A DNA stretch of 64,000 nt from Paraburkholderia phenazinium (GTDB taxonomy: Bacteria; Pseudomonadota; Gammaproteobacteria; Burkholderiales; Burkholderiaceae). Below the pieces are notes generated by a model. That model searched no databases. It saw only the letters and a program-made list of their open reading frames with translations, and was not told where the DNA came from. Positions 52,006 through 61,006 of the stretch are shown here, one piece after another. The position numbers and the translations under genes are program-made. The DNA lies in NCBI RefSeq assembly GCF_900141745.1, contig NZ_FSRM01000001.1, forward strand, positions 3,534,001-3,598,000, written 5' to 3'. The first letter of the stretch is position 1; each line of letters begins with the position of its first letter.

Positions 52006-52746
52006 ATGTCCACACTTACAGGCAAGATCGCCGTCATTAGCGGCGCAACGACCGGTATCGGTCTGGCGACGGCCAGGCGCTTTGTCGCTGAAGGCGCTCA
52101 CGTGTTTATCTTCGGCCGTCGGCAGGCGCAGCTCGACGAGGCCGCCAGACTGATCGGTCGCAACGTGACGGCTATCAAGGCCGACGCTGCGAATCTCGAT
52201 GACCTCGACCGTGTCGCTGCGGCAGTCAAAGAAGAAAAGGGTGTCGTCGACATCATCGTGTCGAACGCGGGCTTTACGGAGCAGGCTCCGATCGACACCC
52301 TCACGCCCGAGCATTTCGACAAGGCGTTCAACCTCATGGCCCGCGGCCCCGTCTTCATGGTGCAGAAGCTGTTGCCGATGATGACAGGCAGCGGATCGAT
52401 CATTCTGGTCTCGTCAGCCATGCATCAGATGGGTATTCCTGGCCACACCGCTTACGCGGCGACCAAGGCGGCATTGCGTTCCTATGCCCGCACCTGGGCT
52501 GCGGAATTCAAGGATCGCGGCATCCGCGTCAACATGCTCAGCCCCGGCGCTACCGACACTCCGATTCTCGATTCGCAGTCGGACACTCGCGAGAATCTCG
52601 TGAAGATGTACCAGGGCATGATCCCGCTCGGTCGACTCGCCCAGGCCGAGGAAATTGCCAGCGCGGCTCTATTCCTCGCGTCCGATCAGAGTTCTTACGT
52701 GACGGGCTCGGATCTGATGGCCGATGGCGGGATCGGTCAGGTCTGA
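52006..52746 (+). CDS. SDR family oxidoreductase
   Basis: Protein of 246 residues, classical SDR: SGATTGIG at about residues 12-19, SNAG in place of NNAG, Ser in LVSSAMH, YAATK as Tyr/Lys and SPGATDTPI after it. It ends MADGGIGQV. AGAAGG before ATG 52006 favours this start over an upstream ATG. It is the first gene of a pair with the F420-type oxidoreductase (48-base gap), divergent from a LysR gene. The two together suggest redox modification of one small compound, probably an aldehyde or quinone; this is inference. Confidence 0.92.
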   Translation: MSTLTGKIAVISGATTGIGLATARRFVAEGAHVFIFGRRQAQLDEAARLIGRNVTAIKADAANLDDLDRVAAAVKEEKGVVDIIVSNAGFTEQAPIDTLTPEHFDKAFNLMARGPVFMVQKLLPMMTGSGSIILVSSAMHQMGIPGHTAYAATKAALRSYARTWAAEFKDRGIRVNMLSPGATDTPILDSQSDTRENLVKMYQGMIPLGRLAQAEEIASAALFLASDQSSYVTGSDLMADGGIGQV

Positions 52747-52794
52747 CACCAGAGAAGCGCCGCCAGCGCGCTCCGATACATCAAGGAGATTTCA

Positions 52795-53388
52795 ATGAGC
52801 TACGCAATCATCGGGCTTGGCAAGATCGGCACGGCCATCGCCCAGGCATTTTCCCATCAGGATATCGAAGTAATCGTGGCAGGAAGACGACCGGTTGATG
52901 CACTCGCGGCGGAGATCGGCCCGTTACTCGTGCCCCGGCGAATCGAGGACGCGGTCAAGGCGGACGTCGTCATCCTGGCCGTGCCCTTCGCCAATCACCG
53001 GGACATCGGGCGGGCTGCCGCCAACTGGGAAGGGAAGATCGTAATCGACGCGATGAACGCGTACGGCGTGCCTCCAGAGGAACTTGGCGGGTTGCCGTCG
53101 AGCGCTGCGGTGGCCAAGTCGTTTCCCGGAGCGAAGGTGGTGAAGGCCTTCAACCATCTGCCTGCTGCCACCCTGGCCCAAGGGGCGACGACACGGCAAG
53201 GCGGCCGGCGGGTCGTGTTCGTCTCCAGCGACCACGAAGACGCTAGCGCCTCGGTGGCGGCCCTGGTCGATCGTCTGGGCTTCGCCCCCATCGAGCTTGG
53301 CAAGATCGGCGAAGGCGGTCTGCTCGTTCAGGCTCGCGGCAACACGTGGGCACAACTCATTTTCCAGGACCTGACGAAGTTCGACTGA
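52795..53388 (+). CDS. NADP oxidoreductase, coenzyme F420-dependent-type (PF03807)
   Basis: Protein of 197 residues with an N-terminal Rossmann motif (IIGLGKIGTAIAQAFSH), the dinucleotide contact AGRRP, and ADVVILAVPFANHRDIG and AFNHLPAATLAQGA, the lines of the NADPH-dependent F420 reductase-like family. Burkholderia does not use F420, so these proteins are likely NADPH-dependent reductases or ferric reductase-like enzymes. It follows the SDR gene by 48 bases with a clear AAGGAG before the ATG. Its last 32 bases overlap the end of the convergent TPR gene. Confidence 0.9.
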   Translation: MSYAIIGLGKIGTAIAQAFSHQDIEVIVAGRRPVDALAAEIGPLLVPRRIEDAVKADVVILAVPFANHRDIGRAAANWEGKIVIDAMNAYGVPPEELGGLPSSAAVAKSFPGAKVVKAFNHLPAATLAQGATTRQGGRRVVFVSSDHEDASASVAALVDRLGFAPIELGKIGEGGLLVQARGNTWAQLIFQDLTKFD

Positions 53389-55015
53389 GGTCATATTCCG
53401 GGAACCGCTCCGCACACGCTTGCCGCACCTGTTCGATAACCACAGGCCACTGTCCGCCCAAAGGTTGGCGGAACAGACGAATCGTCCCGGGATACCAGGG
53501 CGAATCACTGCGTTCGTGCATCCAGCGCCAGTCGACCTCCTCTGCCGGCAGCATCACCCAGCAACGCGTTCCCGCTGATGCCGCGAGATGCGCGATCGAC
53601 GTATCCACGCAGATCACAAGATCGAGTTGCGCGACGATCGCGGCGGTGTCGGCCATATCCGCGATCTCGGAGCCGAGATGCGACAGGGGTTGGTCGACCG
53701 GTGGTGCGGCAGCTTCATCCTCGCCCTCCCCCTTCTGCAGACTCACGAAACTGATTCCCGGCACACTCCAGAGCGGCGCCAACATCGTAAGCGATCGCAG
53801 CGAGCGGTGCGCATCGTTCTGATGTTTGGCGTTGCCTTTCCATACGAGACCGATCCTTCGACCCGGCGGCAGCCCCGCGAGGCGCACACGCCAGGATTCG
53901 ACGAGGGACGGGTCGGGCTTCAGCCGCATAGGCGATGGAATAGTTTCAAGCGTCGTACCCAGATACAGCGGCGCGCTCAAGGGACTCGTCCAGTAGTCGT
54001 AACAGGCCGCCTTGGCCCGTCCCGCTTCGTGACTCAGCACCGCATCGACGCCCTCAGCCCTCGCGAAGAGCCGCTGCAGCGCCGGCCCGCAGACAAACGC
54101 GACCTCCGCCGCTCCTTGCGCCTTCAGCAGCGAAAAGTAGCGCCCAAAGTGAATCGCATCGCCAAGACCACCTTCCTGCCAGACCAGCAGCCTTTTTCCC
54201 GCCAAAGCTTCGCCACGCCAGCGCGGACGGCCAATGATCTTCTGCGTCCTGTGCTGGATGGAGTTGGGGTCCTCGTGACGCTCCTCGTATAGCTGCCATC
54301 CTTCTTCGAAGCGTCCCATGCTGATCAGCAGTGTAGCCAAGGCAAACTTCGCAACGTGATAATCGCCGTGGATAGCAAGTGCATCGCGGTAGGCATCCTC
54401 GGCTTCCGGCAGGCGGCCCAGCTCCTTCAATACATTGCCGAGGTTGCTGTAGCCCATGACAAAGCCCCGGTTCATTTCGACTGCCCGTTGATACGCTTGC
54501 GCAGCTTCGCGCCAACGGCCAAGCGGCCTCAGCACGACGCCCAGGTTGTAATGAAATTCGACGCGGTCAGGGCGAAGCAGCGCAGCCTGCCGATAAGCCG
54601 CCTCAGCTTCGGAGAAGCGCCCCTGGTCCTGCAGCAACGAACCAAGCTGGTTGTGGACATCCGCGAGATGGGGACGGACATGCAGCAATTGCCGAAACAG
54701 TGCCTCCGCCTCAGGCAAACGGTTTAGCTTTTTCAAAAGCGTGGCGAGGTTTAAGTACGCATCCACGAGGCCTGGGTTCGCAGCGATCGAACGGCGCCAA
54801 TACGACTCGGCATCGTCGAACCGGCCCAGACCGAGCGAACTGACCGCTGCGATCTGCAACGCCTCAGCAAGCTGGTGCTCCGCTAACGGCGGCTCCATCT
54901 CGAGCAGCGGCGTCACCTTCGCGAGCGCGTCCGTGAATCGTGCTGCGTGGTCCGGATGCGCTGTCGACAAGTCATCGCGCGTGCTGGAGGGATCGCTTGT
55001 GGAGGATGAACTCAT
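53357..55015 (-). CDS. TPR protein with C-terminal glycosyltransferase-9-like domain
   Basis: Protein of 552 residues. Residues about 60-255 carry six or more tetratricopeptide repeats (for example DAYLNLATLLKKLNRLPEAE, VHNQLGSLLQDQGRFSEAEA, EFHYNLGVVLRPLGRWREAA). The C-terminal half (about 280-535) looks like ADP-heptose/GT9 glycosyltransferases: LLVWQEGGLGDAIHFGRYF, RIGLVWKGNAKHQNDAHRSL, VICVDTSIAHLAASAG and SPWYPGTIRLFRQPLGGQWP. Such fusions occur in bacterial glycan and protein glycosylation loci. No other glycan genes are nearby here. No signal peptide. The 3' end overlaps the convergent oxidoreductase gene by 32 bases. Confidence 0.9.
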   Translation of the reverse strand: MSSSSTSDPSSTRDDLSTAHPDHAARFTDALAKVTPLLEMEPPLAEHQLAEALQIAAVSSLGLGRFDDAESYWRRSIAANPGLVDAYLNLATLLKKLNRLPEAEALFRQLLHVRPHLADVHNQLGSLLQDQGRFSEAEAAYRQAALLRPDRVEFHYNLGVVLRPLGRWREAAQAYQRAVEMNRGFVMGYSNLGNVLKELGRLPEAEDAYRDALAIHGDYHVAKFALATLLISMGRFEEGWQLYEERHEDPNSIQHRTQKIIGRPRWRGEALAGKRLLVWQEGGLGDAIHFGRYFSLLKAQGAAEVAFVCGPALQRLFARAEGVDAVLSHEAGRAKAACYDYWTSPLSAPLYLGTTLETIPSPMRLKPDPSLVESWRVRLAGLPPGRRIGLVWKGNAKHQNDAHRSLRSLTMLAPLWSVPGISFVSLQKGEGEDEAAAPPVDQPLSHLGSEIADMADTAAIVAQLDLVICVDTSIAHLAASAGTRCWVMLPAEEVDWRWMHERSDSPWYPGTIRLFRQPLGGQWPVVIEQVRQACAERFPEYDLSRTSSGPGK

Positions 55016-55253
55016 ATCTGTTCAGAGAAATCAGGTCGCGACGCTTCGTGCTCGCAGCGGATAGCGTCCGCTGCGAGATGATAATCCTATCGGCTGCAGG
55101 CCGATCGCCTGGCGTATGTCACCTTCGTGTTACCTGCGCGCCATTCTCGTGCCATCATCGGTGTCAAAAGTTCGAACCGCACGCGATGATGTTATTTGTG
55201 CGCGGCGTATGTGCTATACATGCCGACGGGTCGAACATAACGACAGAGACGCA

Positions 55254-56624
55254 ATGAAGACGAGGTCGATCGGGTTGTCGGCATGGCTGTGCGTGTTGGC
55301 GTGCACCGCGTTCGTCGCGGCGACGTCGTGCTGGTTCGTGCATCCGCTCTTCGCGGCAACGGCTGTCGCGGAAGCGCCCATAGCATCGCCGGCGGCCGAT
55401 GAAACGGCCACGCTTAAACGCGGCGCGGAACTGGCTGCGATCGGCGACTGCGTCGTGTGTCATACCGCGAAGCATGATGCGCCCTTCGCGGGCGGCCGTC
55501 CGCTCGATACGCCGTTCGGTGTGATCTACTCCACCAACATCACGCCCGACCGCCAGACCGGCATCGGCGCCTGGTCCCTCGACGACTTCAAGCAGGCGAT
55601 GCGGCGCGGTGTCTCCCGCGACGGTCATCTGCTCTATCCAGCCTTTCCGTACCCGCACTTCACACATATGACGGATGCCGACATCGCCGCGGTCTACGCG
55701 TATCTGATGTCGCGCGATGCGGTGCAGGCCACCGCGCCTGCCAACCGTCTGATGTTTCCGCTTGGCTTTCGTCCGTTGATCGCGGTATGGAACCTGTTCT
55801 TCCTTAACCGAGGCGTCGAACCGGATGGCGCGTCCTTTGCTGCTGCAGCAACGTCAACCTCGACGCCAACCGCATCGCACGAAGAACAGCTATTGCGCGG
55901 CCGATATCTGATCGATGGGCCAGCGCATTGCGCAGCGTGCCACACGCCGATGAATCTGCTCGGAGCCGAAAAGCGCGATGAGGCATTCGACGGAAACGTG
56001 ATCGAAGGCTGGCAAGCACCCGCGCTGACCACTTTGCTGCGCGCGCCTAAGCCGTGGACACACGATCAGTTGACCGCGTATCTGCGTACCGGCCTAGCTG
56101 ATCAACATGGCGCGTCGGCTGGGCCAATGCGGCCGGTCACGCAGTCGCTAGCGGATGCGTCCGATGCCGACGTCGACGCCATGGCTACCTATCTGCTCTC
56201 GCTGCAGACAGCAAGCGCTACAGCATTGACAGACGCGGCACCGCAAGAAGCACAAGCGCAAACGCAAACCGCCCCGGCCGACAACATGCACGTGCAAAAT
56301 GGCGCCGTGCTCTTTAGCGCTACGTGCGCATCATGTCACGCAGCCCATGCGCCGATGACGACCTTTGGCGACCGGCCATCGCTCGCGCTGAGCACAGCCG
56401 TCAATGCGCAAGATCCACGCAATGCCCTGCGGCTGATTCTCGACGGGATTCCTAACGAACGTGGCACGCGCGGCCCGTACATGCCGGCCTTCGCCGGCAC
56501 GCTCACCGACGCGCAGATTGCCGATCTCGCCGCGTACCTGCGTGCCAACTTCAGCAGCCAACCCGCATGGAACCTCGACGCAGCCAACGTCGAGAAACTG
56601 CGCCAGGAGACCAGCGAACCATGA
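55254..56624 (+). CDS. Triheme cytochrome c subunit of a molybdenum hydroxylase
   Basis: Protein of 456 residues from ATG 55254. An N-terminal hydrophobic segment (about residues 7-40) is a signal or anchor. Three haem c motifs are present: CVVCH (66-70), CAACH (226-230) and CASCH (358-362), each followed by Met-containing segments that can provide the sixth ligand. It resembles the cytochrome subunits of membrane-bound alcohol, aldehyde and nicotinate dehydrogenases. Its stop overlaps the 2Fe-2S gene start (ATGA), so it passes electrons from the molybdenum enzyme to the quinone or cytochrome chain. Confidence 0.9.
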   Translation: MKTRSIGLSAWLCVLACTAFVAATSCWFVHPLFAATAVAEAPIASPAADETATLKRGAELAAIGDCVVCHTAKHDAPFAGGRPLDTPFGVIYSTNITPDRQTGIGAWSLDDFKQAMRRGVSRDGHLLYPAFPYPHFTHMTDADIAAVYAYLMSRDAVQATAPANRLMFPLGFRPLIAVWNLFFLNRGVEPDGASFAAAATSTSTPTASHEEQLLRGRYLIDGPAHCAACHTPMNLLGAEKRDEAFDGNVIEGWQAPALTTLLRAPKPWTHDQLTAYLRTGLADQHGASAGPMRPVTQSLADASDADVDAMATYLLSLQTASATALTDAAPQEAQAQTQTAPADNMHVQNGAVLFSATCASCHAAHAPMTTFGDRPSLALSTAVNAQDPRNALRLILDGIPNERGTRGPYMPAFAGTLTDAQIADLAAYLRANFSSQPAWNLDAANVEKLRQETSEP

Positions 56625-57076
56625 TGACACTCGTCGTGAATGGCGTACCCCATCAGCTCGATATCGATCCATCGACGCCGCTGCTCTACGCCTTGCGCAA
56701 CCAGCTCGGCCTGCACGGCGCCAAGTTTGGTTGCGGTCTCGGCCAATGCGGTGCGTGCACGGTGATCGTCGGCGACGAGCCGGTGTTCTCGTGTCTGTTG
56801 CCCGTAGCAGCGGTCGGCACACGTCCCGTACGCACGATCGAAGGACTTGGTACCGTGGACAAGCCCGGCAAGCTGCAACAGGCGTTTATCGACAGGCAGG
56901 CAGCGCAGTGCGGCTACTGCATCGCCGGCATGGTGATGCGGGCTCAGGCGCTGCTCGAACGGGTGCCCTCACCCACCGACGAACAGATCCGCGCACACAT
57001 GGAGCCGAACCTGTGCCGCTGCGGCACGCATATGCGGATACTCGCCGCGATTCGTGAAGCTGGGCAACACGCATGA
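56621..57076 (+). CDS. 2Fe-2S subunit of a molybdenum hydroxylase
   Basis: Protein of 151 residues. The plant-type 2Fe-2S domain has Cys 38, 43, 46 and 58 (GCGLGQCGACTV), and the helical domain has Cys 97, 100, 132 and 134 (QCGYCIAGM and LCRCG), the two-cluster layout of the small subunits of xanthine, isoquinoline and nicotinate dehydrogenases. It starts with ATG overlapping the cytochrome stop codon, and its stop overlaps the molybdopterin subunit start (ATGA), so all three are translationally coupled. Confidence 0.95.
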   Translation: MMTLVVNGVPHQLDIDPSTPLLYALRNQLGLHGAKFGCGLGQCGACTVIVGDEPVFSCLLPVAAVGTRPVRTIEGLGTVDKPGKLQQAFIDRQAAQCGYCIAGMVMRAQALLERVPSPTDEQIRAHMEPNLCRCGTHMRILAAIREAGQHA

Positions 57077-59340
57077 GCAACGACACACCCGCCGCACCCG
57101 ACAGCGTCAGCCGCCGCCGCTTTCTCGCGGCGGGCAGCGTGATGGTCGGCTTCACGCTGCTGCCTGCGGCGCGCGCGCTCGCGCAGACCACCACCACCGA
57201 AGCCGGCACCTTCACCGCGTCCGCGCCGAGCCTGCCGGGCAGTCTGAAAACGGCGCCGATGCTCGACGCGTGGGTCAAGATCGACGAAACAGGCCGCATC
57301 AGCGTGTTTACCGGCAAGGCGGAACTCGGCACCGGCATTCGCACTGCATTCATGCAGATCGCCGCCGAACAGTTCGGCGTGATGCCCGAACACATCACGC
57401 TCGTGACCGCGGACACTAACTCGACACCGGATGAGGGCTACACCGCGGGCAGCCATTCGACGGCCGACAGCGGCACCGCAATCGCCAACGCCACGGCTCA
57501 GGTACGGGCGCTCCTGCTCGAGGCAGCGGCCGCTCGATTGAACGTGGACGTTGCCGCGTTGACGACCCACAACGGCGAAATCGTCGCCACCGATGGCCGT
57601 CGTCTCACATTCGGCGAAGCTGTCAGCGGCGTCAATCTGCATCGCAATGCCCAGCCCGGCGTGCCGACCAAAGATCCCAGTACATATAAGGTGATTGGTC
57701 AGTCGTTTCATCGTGTCGATATTCCGGGCAAGGTAACCGGCGCTCCGCGCTATGTGCAGGATATGAAGCTGCCCGGCATGGTGCACGCGCGTGTGGTGCG
57801 GCCGCCGTCGTACGGTGCGACGTTGAAGCCGGTAGATGTGACGTCGGTACGGTCGATGCCAGGTGTGATCGCCGTCGTGCAGGACGGCAGTTATCTCGCG
57901 GTCGTGGCCGACGATGAATGGCGCGCCATCACCGCCATGCGCGCGCTGACAGAGCTCGCGCAATGGCAAAGCGGGCCGCCGCTACCGGCACAGGCGACGA
58001 TTCACGAGACGCTGGAGAAACTGCCCGCGCAGGAAATCTCGGTTGCCAACACGCAGGGCGCGGCGCCGCCCGCAGCGCAGACACTGCACGCGCGCTTTAC
58101 CAAACCGTATCTGACGCACGGTTCGATCGGTCCGTCGTGCGCCGTGGCGTGGCTCAACGATGGACAGATGACGGTCTGGACTCACACGCAAGGCGTCTTC
58201 CCGATGCGCAAGGGGCTGGCCGAGATGCTGTCGATGCCGCCTGAGCGCGTGCGCTGCATCCATGTCGAAGGCTCCGGCTGCTACGGACACAACGGTGCCG
58301 ACGATGTCGCCGCCGACGCCGCGCTGATCGCGCGCGCCGTGCCGGGCAAACCGGTGCGCGTGCAATGGATGCGCGAGCAGGAACACACGTGGGAGCCGTT
58401 CGGACCGGCGATGTCGAGCAACATTTCTGCGTCGCTGGATGCGAACGGGCAGATCGTCGACTGGAAGTACGAACTCTGGAGCAACACGCATAACAACCGC
58501 ATCGAAAATGCCGGGCGCTTCATGCCGACATGGTCCCTTTCGAAACCCTTCACGCCCGCACCACCGAAGCCGATTCCGATGCCGGAAGGCGGTGGCGACC
58601 GCAACAGCATTCCGTTGTATCGCGTGCCCAACCTGTACGTGCAGCATCATTTTTTGCCCGACATGCCGATCCGTGTGTCGGCGATGCGCTCGCTCGGCGC
58701 GTATCACAACATCTTTTCGATCGAAAGCTTCATCGACGAACTCGCGCTTGCTGCGCATACCGACCCGGTCGCGTTTCGGCTGAAGCATCTGGACGATCCG
58801 CGCGCGCATGCCGTGATCGAGCGCGCGGCGCAACGTTTCGGCTGGCCGCATCTCGCACACTCGGGCGCACCGTCGCGTGGCGTCGGTTTCGCCTTCGCGA
58901 AGTACAAGAACCTGATGGCCTACTGTGCACTGGCCATCGAAATCTCGATCGAACGCGAGACCGGTTACGTGACGATAGAACGCGTCGCGAGCGCGCTCGA
59001 TTGCGGACAGATCGTGAATCCCGACGGCGTGCGCAATCAGATCGAAGGCGGCATCCTGCAATCGGCCAGCTGGACGCTGTTCGAAGCCACGACCTTCAAC
59101 GAGCACAACATCACGAGTTTCGACTGGAGCGCCTATCCGATCCTGCGCTTTTCTTCCGTGCCGAAAGTGCTCGATGTCGATCTGATCGACCGGCCGGGCA
59201 CGCCGTTTCTCGGCGTTGGCGAAGCATCGCAAGGGCCGATGTCGGCGGCACTCGCGAATGCGATTGCCAACGCGACCGGAAAGCGCTTCAGGGATTTGCC
59301 TTTATCGCCGGAAAAGTTGCGCGCGGCGTTGCGGGTCTAA
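57073..59340 (+). CDS. Molybdopterin-binding subunit (isoquinoline 1-oxidoreductase beta/aldehyde dehydrogenase type)
   Basis: Protein of 755 residues. The N-terminus has a twin-arginine signal (SRRRFLAAGSVMVGFTLLPA), so the folded complex is exported to the periplasm and can carry its small subunit with it. It reads GKAELGTGIRTAFMQIAAEQ, the first molybdopterin-binding line, then GVFPMRKGLAEML, and late LGVGEASQGPMSAALANAIA with Glu of the active site. This is the IorB/aldehyde-oxidase-like group; members hydroxylate N-heterocycles (isoquinoline, nicotinate) or oxidise aldehydes. No XdhC-type chaperone lies in the cluster. The substrate cannot be fixed. Confidence 0.93.
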   Translation: MSNDTPAAPDSVSRRRFLAAGSVMVGFTLLPAARALAQTTTTEAGTFTASAPSLPGSLKTAPMLDAWVKIDETGRISVFTGKAELGTGIRTAFMQIAAEQFGVMPEHITLVTADTNSTPDEGYTAGSHSTADSGTAIANATAQVRALLLEAAAARLNVDVAALTTHNGEIVATDGRRLTFGEAVSGVNLHRNAQPGVPTKDPSTYKVIGQSFHRVDIPGKVTGAPRYVQDMKLPGMVHARVVRPPSYGATLKPVDVTSVRSMPGVIAVVQDGSYLAVVADDEWRAITAMRALTELAQWQSGPPLPAQATIHETLEKLPAQEISVANTQGAAPPAAQTLHARFTKPYLTHGSIGPSCAVAWLNDGQMTVWTHTQGVFPMRKGLAEMLSMPPERVRCIHVEGSGCYGHNGADDVAADAALIARAVPGKPVRVQWMREQEHTWEPFGPAMSSNISASLDANGQIVDWKYELWSNTHNNRIENAGRFMPTWSLSKPFTPAPPKPIPMPEGGGDRNSIPLYRVPNLYVQHHFLPDMPIRVSAMRSLGAYHNIFSIESFIDELALAAHTDPVAFRLKHLDDPRAHAVIERAAQRFGWPHLAHSGAPSRGVGFAFAKYKNLMAYCALAIEISIERETGYVTIERVASALDCGQIVNPDGVRNQIEGGILQSASWTLFEATTFNEHNITSFDWSAYPILRFSSVPKVLDVDLIDRPGTPFLGVGEASQGPMSAALANAIANATGKRFRDLPLSPEKLRAALRV

Positions 59341-59426
59341 TACCGGCGTCTTCTTCAAACCAGAGCAATACGCGACGAGCTCGCGCAACCCAAAGAGGCG
59401 TTGCGCGAGGCTTTTCAAGCCACCGC

Positions 59427-60521
59427 TCAGAACACCGTGTGAATACCCACGCGGAACACGGTCTGGCTATTGCTGCTCGAACCGGGACCGGTATCCGTGA
59501 TGCCGCTGATTTCCGCCGAAGCGCCTTCATTGGCGATCTGATAGATCGAACTCACGTAGACCGTCGTACGTTTCGAGAGGATATAGAACAGTGTTGCGCC
59601 GACCTGATTGGCGTGATTGTTGTCGAGAAACGTATTGCCTTTCAGGTACATGTACTCGCCACTCAACATCCAGGTCGGTGTGAATTGCCAGCGCACGCCC
59701 CCTGACATTTCAGCCGCGGCAGCACCGTTACCCATGTTGTGTACGGTCGTGATCAGTCCGTGCAGCGTGATGTTGTCGAACGTGTACAAGGCGCCCACAC
59801 CCCAGTTGCGTACGCTCACCTGCGGGCCGCCCGTGACCACATACTTCACATCGGTATAGGCCGCACCGAGCTTCAGATTGCCCACCAGGTAGTCAAGCCC
59901 GAAGCTCGATGAATTGCCCGTGCCGACCGACCCCGCCACATTACCGAAGCCATACATGGCGCCGACCGTCAAACCGCCCAACGACGGGCTCAGATACTTG
60001 ACCGTGTTGGCGATCGCCGTGCCCTCGCTGCGATCCCAGTCGAGTTCGCCGGTGGGATTGTTCGGAATGCCGAGACGCTGGAACGGGCCCGCCGGAAAGC
60101 CGAAGAAGAAGCCGCCGTCGTCGGCCGTATCGATACCCGACGCCCACAGCGACATCGCCATGAAGTCGTACTGGCTACCCATCGTGAACGTTCCATAGCG
60201 GTCGTCCTGCAAGCCGATATACGACGTCTTCGAGAACAATTGCTGACCGGGTGTGATGCTGCCCGTGTTGACCGAGAACTGGTCGGTCAACTGAAAGATC
60301 GCCCTGAGTCCGCCGCCCAGATCCTCGATACCCTTGATGCCCCACAGGTTCGGCGTGAACACACCGTCATTGGCCTTGACGAGGCCATGCCCGTGCTCGT
60401 TGCTGATATAGCTGACGCCGTTGTCCATCAGGCCAAACAGCGTGACACTACTTTGCGCATACGCGGCACCGGTAAAGGTCAAACCCAGTGCTGCGAAAAG
60501 CCCCAACAGTCCTGCTCGCAT
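59427..60521 (-). CDS. Gram-negative trimeric porin (Burkholderia type)
   Basis: Protein of 364 residues with a signal peptide (MRAGLLGLFAALGLTFTGAAYAQ) and the porin opening SSVTLFGLMDNGVSY. The 16-strand barrel continues with EDLGGGLRAIFQLTDQF, GLQDDRYGTFTMGSQYDFM (loop 3 region) and ends in FRVGIHTVF with a terminal Phe, as beta-proteobacterial porins do. GAGGAG precedes the ATG. It is convergent with the molybdenum hydroxylase operon and divergent from the iclR gene, and a motif shared with the iclR promoter lies 157 bases upstream, so it may be part of the IclR regulon as the outer-membrane entry for the aromatic acid. Confidence 0.93.
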   Translation of the reverse strand: MRAGLLGLFAALGLTFTGAAYAQSSVTLFGLMDNGVSYISNEHGHGLVKANDGVFTPNLWGIKGIEDLGGGLRAIFQLTDQFSVNTGSITPGQQLFSKTSYIGLQDDRYGTFTMGSQYDFMAMSLWASGIDTADDGGFFFGFPAGPFQRLGIPNNPTGELDWDRSEGTAIANTVKYLSPSLGGLTVGAMYGFGNVAGSVGTGNSSSFGLDYLVGNLKLGAAYTDVKYVVTGGPQVSVRNWGVGALYTFDNITLHGLITTVHNMGNGAAAAEMSGGVRWQFTPTWMLSGEYMYLKGNTFLDNNHANQVGATLFYILSKRTTVYVSSIYQIANEGASAEISGITDTGPGSSSNSQTVFRVGIHTVF

Positions 60522-60677
60522 CCTGCTATCTCCTCGTGTTTTTTTGATGCAACTGCGCCGAACAAACCTGTGTCAGACGGTGTTCGCAAGCTGGCATCCC
60601 TACCGCTCGCCACCACCACCCACGCTAGACGCGCGCCGTCCCCGTCGGCCGGCATCGCTCCGCACCGCTCGCTTGAC

Positions 60678-60702
60678 GTTCCTTTATACGGAACGTCGTT
60701 CC
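60678..60702. promoter_or_regulatory. Candidate IclR operator, copy A
   Basis: GTTCC (60678-60682), seven bases, GGAAC (60690-60694), three bases, GTTCC (60698-60702). The spacer TTTATAC is read on the minus strand as GTATAAA, a possible -10 for the porin gene. Confidence 0.65.
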
Positions 60703-60955
60703 TGTTTGCGAGCGGTGGTATTTGGCAATCTCCATTGATCTGTGTCAAGAAATATTCAGCCAGGGTAAGCCCTGAGAGCGTTTCCAGCGGCCCTTCCATT
60801 TTCGAGTCAGAGCCATGCGCCGCGCGGTTGTGGGAGGCCTTTCGTCAATTCGCCAGGCCGCCGTGGAGCGAATATCATTTGGCATGCCGCAACACTTTCG
60901 TCTTCGTGAGCAGTCACGTCCGCTACTGGACAGATCCTGTCAAAAACTGCACAAT

Positions 60956-60980
60956 GTTCCCTTATACGGAACGATGTTCC
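60956..60980. promoter_or_regulatory. Candidate IclR operator, copy B
   Basis: GTTCC (60956-60960), seven bases, GGAAC (60968-60972), three bases, GTTCC (60976-60980); the same half-site order and spacing as copy A, with 21 of 25 bases identical by eye. It lies 26 bases upstream of the iclR start codon, as an autoregulatory site would. Confidence 0.7.
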
Positions 60981-61006
60981 ATTCAATAACTTTTGAGGTA
61001 AAGTCT

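Larger units (their letters stand above)
60522..61006. other. Divergent porin/iclR regulatory region
   Basis: This 485-base region holds no gene that I can support. It contains the two three-half-site motifs at 60678-60702 and 60956-60980, and must hold the promoters of porin and iclR. Confidence 0.6.

Noticed and set aside
57918..59705. Arg-rich plus-strand frames overlapping the Mo subunit gene
   Set aside because: They are out-of-frame shadows of the molybdopterin subunit and continue into the porin end region without motifs.
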